Below, piece by piece: positions 56,290 to 64,000 of a DNA stretch of 64,000 bases. Positions within the stretch are counted from its first letter, which is position 1; every line of letters begins with the position of its first letter. The notes under the pieces were generated by a model. That model saw only the letters and a list, made by a program, of their open reading frames with translations. It was not told where the DNA came from and ran no database searches. Origin of the DNA: Cordilura impudica (taxonomy: Eukaryota > Arthropoda > Insecta > Diptera > Scathophagidae); the NCBI GenBank assembly GCA_963682025.1, contig OY821519.1:253010116-253074115 (forward strand), read 5' to 3'. The translations under genes and the position numbers were made by a program.

Positions 56290-58929
56290 GGATAGATATT
56301 TATGACAAAATTTCACTAAATGAGCATTTTGGGGAAAAAAGCAAAATGCTTTAAAAAAATGTATCTAAAAGTCGATGATATTTTATAGTAAATTCGTTGA
56401 ATTGAATATATATTTAATCCATACATAAGGTAGGCTTTGTAAAGCTTCTAAATAATCTTTACTGCTTCTTTGTAAAATATTAAAGCATTTTCTGAATATA
56501 AATTTCGGAAAGAGAAGACAATTTAAAATTTAAGATTTTTAAAGACATGAATAAACTCGTTATAGATTAAATAAAATTTTTCTAATTTTTTGTTTTTCTA
56601 CCAAACTCTTCTGGTCTGCAATTAATTGCTTTGTAGTTAAAACATATGTTTCATAGCGAAACTAGATTTGTAAAATGGAAAAAAATTCATCAAAAAAGAA
56701 AAAAAAAAAGAATAACAACGCCTCCAATTATCAATATCGTTATTATAACAACACAACCAACAAAATAAAAAAGAAAACGTAACAAACTATTTTCTAATAG
56801 TTGCAAGCAGCAAAAAAAAATAGAGGGATATAACAACTAAAAAAACAACAACTCTTTTGTTTAACAAATTACAAAGATATATAAAACTGCACATAAAACC
56901 CAGCAAACTACAATAAAAAGCATGCAGTTGCATGTTTAGGATATATAACTAGACAAAAACAACAATAAAAACGGAATAGAAAAGGCAAAAAAACAAGAAC
57001 AAAGTTTTACTAACATTAGCAACATTTAAAAATAAACAAAAAAATAACCAAAAACAACAACATTTTGTTAACAACAAAATTAAAAAAACAAAAAACAAAT
57101 GAGTATTATAGTTATTTTTTTTTTACAAAGGTCAGCAATTTTGTTTTATAATTTTGGATAATTTCAATCAAAATATTTAAGTTTCAATTCCAATATTAGT
57201 ATGATGATGACAACAACTTTGAAATATATCACATGTTACCAACAAACATATGTAAGTCCGAATTTTGGGCTTTTTTTCTTAAATCGTTTCAATTAATTTA
57301 TTTAATGTGCAGCCTGGTTTTAAAGGTTGTTGTCTTTTAAGTCCTAAAATTTTTTCAAAAATAAAATCTAACTCATACAACAACAAAAATTTCTTTAACT
57401 TTTTGTGTTGTTATTTATTTTTTATTTTTTTTTTTATTTTGCCACAATACACTACAACAAACAAACAACCAGACATTCAAAATTCTAGCACGCCAACTTT
57501 TTGTGCTGTAGGAAAAACGAACAGATATAGAACTCAGCTAAACTCCATACATAATTGTTGTTAAACGCCCTATGAATTCAAATAGATACGCCTGTTTTTT
57601 CTTCTTCTTACATTGAATATGTTTTTGCATGCTATTTGCGGTATTTAGTATATTTTTATATATATATATTTTTTTTTGTTGCTCTCATTCAAAAGCTATA
57701 ATCAATGTAATCGATATAAATTTAAAACCAAAATTAGATTGCTTTGAAAGTTTGGTTGTTAAATTCTTGTTCTTGTTTTTTTTTTTTTTTTTTGTTAAAT
57801 TTTGCCTTGTAGAAGTTAAAAGTAATTGTTGTCGTTTAAGTTTTTGAAAAAAAAAATTATAAAATGTCAACAACATGCAATTGTCAAAAGTTTAATAATA
57901 AGATTGTTGTACTAAATGAAAATTGCATGTTCTTTTAATATCGACTGAAATGAAAGGGAAAGCTATAATTATTTTAAAAGCTTTTGATAATTTAGGGTTT
58001 TAGTGTATATTTAAGGTGTTTTAATTCACATTCAATGAGACTAGGCCATTCAATAAAATTCTAAACCGAAAGCCTAAAAATCGTCTCTCACTAAACTCAA
58101 GACTTTAAGTATTCATAAAAAAATCAATATTTTACAAAAATTTAAAAAACTATTTATACACCCTCGAATTCATAATGAAAAATTAGCTGCTGTGTACAAG
58201 TCGCGCGAGGTCTTACTAGTCAACCGATTAGCCTTAGTTTTTAGTTAGCACGTAGTTTATTTATTATAAATATTTTGTTGTCATCTAATAGCTTTAAAAA
58301 CAACTCTGAAATTCGTAATGCCTCCATAGTTTTTGCATTAATGCCACCTGATATAGTGAAAATCAACTCTGTTTACATTTCAATTTGTATGATTTCACTC
58401 CTTAATTTTTTAAAATTTATATTTACAAGTATTAAGTTTAAGTTTTTAATTTTATGTATTATTATGTAAAAAAATGTTTATAAAATCCGCAAAGTAAAAA
58501 ATATTTGTTTGCACTTAAAAGTAATTTATATATTTTGTTTTGCTTAATTTGACACACATCAGCTGTTTTAACACATTTAGTCAGTGTTTGAAAAGTTGTT
58601 GATCTGAGTTTAGCAAACGCAGCACCAAGTGCATTATAAATAATACTCATGCTAGATATTGCATAAATTTTCATTATAAATACGGCCGACAGTATATACT
58701 ACACACGAACTGAAAGAAAAAACAAATAGAAAAAACTGCGTTTATTTTTTTAATTTTGTGATCTGCTTTCCTCTTAAAATAACTTGAAAGTTTTGTAAAA
58801 TTTCGTTTTCTAAAAAATTTATTTAAATTCTTCTGATCGTGTATAATACCACAAATGGAAAGGGCTAATATTGACAAGTTTATGATTTTATTTTTAGTTT
58901 TTAACATCAAGCATCAAATTATATACTAT
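56290..58929. other. Gene-free region; A/C-rich stretch and poly-T runs
   Basis: 56690-57080 is strongly A-rich with many CAACAA words. A long poly-T run lies at about 57777-57793. Open frames at 57307-57564, 57629-57847, 58275-58469, 58462-58674 and 58674-58910 are low-complexity or lack any motif I recognise. Confidence 0.45.
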
Positions 58930-59263
58930 TGGTGTAAAATGCATTTAAACTTGCTACTAACACATACATAAAATTATACAATGCTATGTGTGTGTTTATT
59001 AAATTTGTTAATGTGCTTGCAATTTGGTAATTTGTATTCTTCATTCACAATAATAATTGTGTTGAATTGAAAAATAATTTTGGACATAACCCAATAACAT
59101 CAAAATATAATTTTGGACTTAAACTAGTAACGCAATCAATATTTAAAAAGTGTTGAATTGTGAATTGGCTGAAATTGATTAGCATACCTTTAGGGTCTTT
59201 ATTAAATGAAAAATAAAATTTCCAGGAATTTCCACGCGAATTTCGAGGGCTGGGATCTGTTAG
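58930..59263 (+). mobile_element. Helitron-like element (TC...CTAG family), 5'-truncated
   Basis: It begins inside the family sequence at 'ggtgtaaaatgcatttaaac', then 'acacatacataaaattatac' and 'gattagcatacctttaggg'. It ends 'tcgagggctgggatctgTTAG' before T. The 5' TC end and GGCGATTTC block are missing. Confidence 0.65.
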
Positions 59264-60039
59264 TTACCATTATTGTGTGATATATCATTATTCTGTGATA
59301 TATAAATTTAAAATTATGGGAAACTTTTTTCATAAATAAAGCAAGAGTGTTTAATTAAAAACAAATAATATTTGACAGACTTCTTTTTGACATATAATTG
59401 ACAAACCAGTCTTTAAATTTACAAATAAAAAATTATGAAAAATATTGAAATATGTAAAAAAAACTCCCTGAGAGTTTCAATCCCTTTCTCGGTCAAGCTT
59501 TAAAAAAATATAGTCCTGATCAGATATTTTAAATTATTCTAGCTCTGTTATGTACAAAATTTCATAATTTTGTGTGGGGTTGCTCCTTGGTTCTTGCGAT
59601 TGCAGAGGCCAATAACTATAGTAAAACAAATTAAATTTTTTTCTTTAATTTTAAAATTAAATTTAATATAAGTTTCTTTTTCTTCTTTTAGGTATGTAAA
59701 ATGGCACTTTTTCCTTTATATACTAATATGTAAGTACAATAAGTTTCACTGTTAACAAATTTATAAAAATCGAAATAGAATTTTCATTATAGAATTTTTG
59801 AAATATTTTATTCAATTACAATATGAGAAAAATTCAGTTTTTTTTATTATACATATAAAATTTAAATAGTTATTTGAATAACTGGAATAATAATTTTGAA
59901 TAATATAATTTCAATAATGAAATTTTTCTATTACACCGTAACGTATTAAGCAGGTTCTCCAGCCCATAAGCAACTCATTATATGAATCGAACAAAAACGT
60001 TAGAAGATTTATGTCTAAGAGATGAAAAATCTAGATTAA
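59264..60039. other. Gene-free AT-rich region
   Basis: Only the splice-like site at 59671-59697 stands out. No coding sequence is seen. Confidence 0.45.
59671..59697 (+). promoter_or_regulatory. Candidate recursive splice site (pyrimidine tract, AG|GTATGT)
   Basis: A 17-base stretch of pyrimidines (TTTCTTTTTCTTCTTTT) runs straight into AG at 59690-59691, and is followed at once by the donor sequence GTATGT (59692-59697). A 3' splice site joined directly to a 5' splice site is the form of ratchet points known from very long Drosophila introns. It could equally be a chance juxtaposition. Confidence 0.3.
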
Positions 60040-62235
60040 GATTAGATCAATAGTAGATTTTTATCAATAATAAATTTACTTCAATTATAGATTTCAATCA
60101 AGAGTAGAGATCTATCAACAATAAATTTCTATCAAACGTAGATGTCTACCAATAATAGATTTCTACGAACAATATATTTCCATGAAGCGTAGATTTCTAT
60201 CATTTATAGACTACTCTCAATAATAAATTTGTATCAATATTCAATTTGTATTAGTAGTAGATTTCTATAGAGCATAGATTGATATCAAGCGTAGATTTCC
60301 ACCAGACGTAGATTGCTATTAATCTTAGATTTCTATCAATAGTACATTTCTATAAATAATGAATTTGTATCAGCAATATATTTGCATCCAGCGTAGATTT
60401 TTGTCAATAATAAATTTATGTCAATAATAGAATTCTATCAATAAAAGATTTATGCCAATAATAAATTTTATCAATAGTAGACTTTTATCAAGCGTAGATT
60501 TCTATAACTATAAGATTTTTATCAATAATAGTTTTCTCTCAATAATAGATTTATATCAATAATAGGTTTCTACCAAAAAAAGAAAGGTTTATATCAAGCG
60601 TAGATGTCGATGAATAATAGATATCTATCAATAAAAGACGTCCTACATAAATAGATTTCTATCAATAATAGCTTTTTATCAAGCATAGATTTCTATCAAT
60701 AACAAACTTATATCGATAATAGATTTTTCTATCAAACAAAGATCAATAATAGATTTCTATCAAAAAAACATTCCTCCCGATAATATATTTCTATAAATGA
60801 TAGATTTTCGGCATAATAGATTTCTCTCAAGAATAGATTTCTATTAATCTTAGATTTCAATCGATAATAGATTTCTCTCACTATTCGTCGTTGAAGCTGT
60901 TAGAGAGGGTGTTGCTGGGAACCTAAATGTATCGTACCACACTCATCATTTTGCGTCATGGAATCCGCAGTTTAAAGGATGATTTGAATTAATTTCCGCA
61001 TTAGATTTGTATCAATAATAGATTTGTATCAGTAATAGATTTCTGTCAAGCGTAGTATCAGTAATAAATTTGCATCACTAGTTAATGTGTATCGAGCAAA
61101 TATTTCTATCAAGCGTAGATTTCTCTCAGTCGGAGATTTCTATCAAACGTAATAATAATAATAGATTTCTTTCAAGTAAATTTTCATCAGTAAAAGTTTT
61201 TTATCAAACATAGATCTCTATCAAGCGTAGATTTCTATTAATCTTAGATTCTTATTAACTATAAAGTTCTACCAAGCGTGTTTTTCTATTAATCTTATAT
61301 AGATATCAATAATAGATTTCTATCAATAATAGATTTCTCTCAATATTGGATTACTATCACTAAAAGACTTCTATCGAGCGTAGATTTCTCTCAATAATAT
61401 ATCAATATTATATATATATCAAAATTATATCAATAATAGATTTCGAGCGAGCCTATATTTCTGTAAACCTTAGAATTCTATTAATTTCTATCAATAGTAG
61501 ATTTATCTCAATGTTAGATTTCTATCAATAACTGATTTCTATCGAGCGTAGATTTCTATCAGTAATAAATTTATATCGGTGGTAGTTTTCTATCGAGCAG
61601 AGATCTCTATCGAGCGTAGATTTCTACTAATTTTAGATTCTTATTAACTATAAGTTTATATCAAGCGTGTATTTCTATTAATCTTAGATTTCTATCAATA
61701 ATAGACTTTTATTGGGCATAGATTTCTGTAAATCTTAGAATTCTATTACTCTTAGATTTCTCTCAATATTAGATTTCTGTCAAAAATAGATTCTATCATT
61801 AAGAGATTTCTCTAAATATTAGATTTCTATCAATAGTAGACTTCTATCTATTATATCGACAATAGATTTCAAGCGCAGATTTCTATTAATCTTAGATTTC
61901 TTTTTATCTTAGATTTCTATTAATCTTAGATTTTTATTTATCTTAGATTTCTACCAAATATAGATTTTCTTCAAGCGTATATTTCCGCTAATCTTAGATT
62001 TCTATCAAGCGTATATTTCTATCAATAATAAATTTGCATCAATAATAGATTTATATCATATATAAATTTCTATGGACTGCACATTTCTGCCTGTATTTGT
62101 ATCTATAATAGATTTCTATCAATAATAGATTTCTATCATTAATATATTTGTAACTAGAATTTTATCAACTGTAGATTTCTATCAACAATAGATTTCTATA
62201 AAGAATAGATTTCTATCAATTGTAAATTTCATCAC
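60040..62235. repeat. 17-bp minisatellite, AATAGATTTCTATCAAT type
   Basis: About 2.2 kb of degenerate units. Frequent variants replace AATA with GCGT ('caagcgtagatttctat') or with 'taatcttagatttctat'. The unit contains the near-palindrome ATAGATTTCTAT. A 120-bp non-repetitive, coding-like island interrupts it at 60881-61000. Confidence 0.9.
60881..61000 (+). pseudogene. Mariner-like HTH coding fragment inside the 17-bp array
   Basis: The + strand frame from 60884 reads 'FVVEAVREGVAGN' and then 'NVSYHTHHFASWNPQF'. This resembles the 'IEAVRESLADKPNKSHHHRA' segment of the fragment at 62260-62640: EAVRE, then A, N, S and H at matching spacing. A stop follows after 'QFKG'. It is too short for a firm call. 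Confidence 0.35.
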
Positions 62236-62259
62236 ACACTGATCTATAGAAAACTAAGA

Positions 62260-62640
62260 TGTTAACTATTTGAGCTACGTTGCCGGTCTGCCAGAAAAGT
62301 TTTTTGAGTCAATTGCACTTTATATGGATGCATTTGTATCTTTCTTATCATTCAAAATGCGCGGCAAGATGGTTGTTCCACTGACGCCGATATGCTGAGC
62401 GCGGTGATGATGCGACTTATTTGGCTTGTCGGCAAGACTCTCTCTTACCGCTTCAATCAGTTTATTGGAACGTCTTTGACGTTCATGAAAGGCACGTGAG
62501 CGATCTTTCACTGTCCCGTACAAAAAAAAATGCGACACCTAACGGCGAATAGTGTTGGTTGACGGTGCTTCTATGCACGTTGATTTAACACAACGGGACA
62601 ACTATTTTCAATGAACAACGTTGTTTTGGTGTAGAGTGAT
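62260..62640 (-). pseudogene. Mariner/Tc1-like transposase N-terminal (HTH) remnant
   Basis: The minus strand shows 'CIEAPSTNTIRR' before a stop, then 'VSHFFLYGTVKDRSRAF', 'IEAVRESLADKPNKSHHHRA' and 'QHIGVSGTTILPRIL'. After a frame change it reads 'HPYKVQLTQKT' down to about 62300. The order PSxxTIRR, GTVK, EAVRES, RAQxxGxSxTT, RIL, PYKxQLTQ is that of the paired-like HTH DNA-binding half of insect IS630/Tc1/mariner-group transposases. The catalytic half is missing. The listed minus-strand frame is 62320-62538. The breaks make it a relic. Confidence 0.7.
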
Positions 62641-63341
62641 ATATGGTAAAAATTGTAGTGAATTGACGTATCAAGAACATATATTCTTAAGTCAATCGGT
62701 TGACAAATGTCAAGGTTATTAAATGTTGCCATAGCGAGATAAAAGATGAATTACCCTGTATATTGGCACAAAAAAACACATTCTAATGCAAAGCACTCAA
62801 TATTATTGAGACAATATTTCAAATGGTGTTAACATACATGCACACATTCATATTACATAACACTTTCCATCTCTACTAAATCGGAAACAAACAAACAACT
62901 ACTTACAAAAAGAGATCAGAGAAACTAACAAAAACAAAATAATCAGTATTTTTCATGCCGACACCCTCCACATAATTTCCGCTTGATTAATGAACGTTGA
63001 AATGTTGGCTAAAACTCTTATGCTATGAACAACTCATGGACTCTTTATGTTCTGTTTTCGATTTTCTATATTCGAACCAGTATTCGAAATAGGAATTTTT
63101 GTATATGAGAAACAATGATGATTTTTCTTTATTATAAAACTACAAGGGAAATAGCAATAAACAACTGGAAATAGAAATGGAAAAAATCATAAATGTCAAA
63201 TATCAATCACAACACTCGAAGGAACAATTCTGTTAATTGCATAGATAAACTAAATATGATTGTCTTTTATTCCGTAACTTAAATTTTATGAAAAAAACTT
63301 ATTTTTATATATATATATATATACATATGATTAACTTTTGT
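62641..63341. other. Gene-free AT-rich region
   Basis: A (TA)n run lies at about 63307-63322. No other recognisable feature. Confidence 0.45.
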
Positions 63342-63567
63342 CACCTTCTGTTAAGGTCTGTTAAGTTAACATTTGATTTTAAGCAGTAGAAAATGTAAAC
63401 ACATTTTTGGGGCTTAATTAATTAATTAATATAAAACAAATAATAAATAATCCTTAAATTTTATAAGAAAAATATAATTTAAAATTTTTTATTGAGCCCT
63501 TGGAGTCTGTTTTATTCTCATACTGCTTAACGTCAAATGCTAACTTAATAGACGTTAACATAAGGTG
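63342..63567. mobile_element. Small MITE-like element with ~46-bp inverted ends
   Basis: The left end CACCTTCTGTTAAGGTCTGT continues with 'taagttaacatttga' and 'ttaagcagta'. The right end on the minus strand is CACCTTATGTTAACGTCTAT and continues with 'taagttagcatttga' and 'ttaagcagta'. They agree at most of about 46 positions. The whole element is 226 bp and non-coding. I could not find a clear target duplication. Confidence 0.65.
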
Positions 63568-64000
63568 GGCAATTCCATCAAAATGTCAACTTTGATGAAA
63601 AAAAATTTTTTTTCATTTATATGAGGTAAGTTTAAAAGTATATTAAAATATGTTCCAAGTTACATAACGTAATTTCTTACAAGTATTCTAGATTATAAAA
63701 TAATTATAAAATTTATTTGTTTACTAAATTTTTTTTAATACATGTTTAAGAAGCTTTAGTCATTCCGTCACAGTCATTCGGTCACGTCAAATGACAGTTA
63801 ATAACTTCAACACTATTATAGCTAAGTAGCTCTGAACTATAATTTTATATTGCTTATCTATCATATGTAACATATTCATTAGTTTAAAAACTGACTAGCT
63901 TCTTAATTGACAAAAGTTCCTAGCTTTTAATACCAGGACAGAGTCATGATAGCAAAAATGTCATTGCGTCACACAATAAGAAATTACTCAAAAATAAAAG
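63568..64000. other. Gene-free AT-rich region at window end
   Basis: No gene or element is recognised. 'gtcattccgtcacag' and 'gtcattcggtcacg' form a short direct repeat near 63759-63786. Confidence 0.45.

Noticed and set aside
57307..57564. 85-codon frame with a hydrophobic stretch
   Set aside because: The hydrophobic part comes from T-runs, there are no family motifs, and the context is A/T low-complexity.

Overview
The window looks like gene-poor nuclear DNA from a cyclorrhaphan fly, with calyptrate or blowfly-like flies as the best guess. The sequence is strongly AT-rich. It is full of short interspersed elements with a (GTCY)n core like those described in Diptera as mini-me/DINE-1/Helentron-associated elements. 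It also has a Transib DNA transposon and non-LTR retrotransposon remnants of fly type. I found no intact host protein-coding gene, rRNA or tRNA. The organism is inferred from repeat content only.

Layout. 0-9 kb: a non-LTR RT remnant (140-814), then an almost complete Transib element (2659-6517) with 7-bp CACAGTG ends and a broken RAG1-like transposase (3747-5841), then several (GTCY)n elements. 9.7-20 kb: a mosaic of TC...CTAG Helitron-like short elements, two related non-LTR 3' ends (12785-14165 and 18233-18958), nested (GTCY)n elements, and a TAA-flanked Harbinger-like MITE (15225-15948) inserted in one of them. All of these sit in an old background rich in the motif TTTACGATAT. 20-26.5 kb: TE relics, including a small intron-bearing remnant, a tandem duplication and a possible core promoter at about 26.2 kb. 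26.6-36.5 kb, 47.7-48.7 kb and 51.1-53.4 kb: long degenerate minisatellites that share an AAAAGTACCTTTT core. 39.9-41.1 kb: a two-level tandem array. 42.4-44.2 kb: an apparently perfect 487-bp tandem triplication ending in a large palindrome. 44.6-49.3 kb: a ~36-bp minisatellite interrupted by a Helitron-like copy and a GTAC array. 53.6-56.3 kb: a TIR element with a 9-bp target duplication and a second TIR element nested inside it. 60.0-62.2 kb: a 17-bp TAGATTTCTATCAATAA-type array that encloses, and is followed by, remnants of mariner-like HTH coding sequence. 63.3-63.6 kb: a small MITE with 46-bp inverted ends.

There is no operon-like functional unit here. The coherent story is transposon history: nesting order, decay, and minisatellite growth at or beside elements. 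A tight pyrimidine-tract AG|GTATGT site at about 59.69 kb and the lack of exons would fit a very long + strand intron, but this is only a hypothesis.
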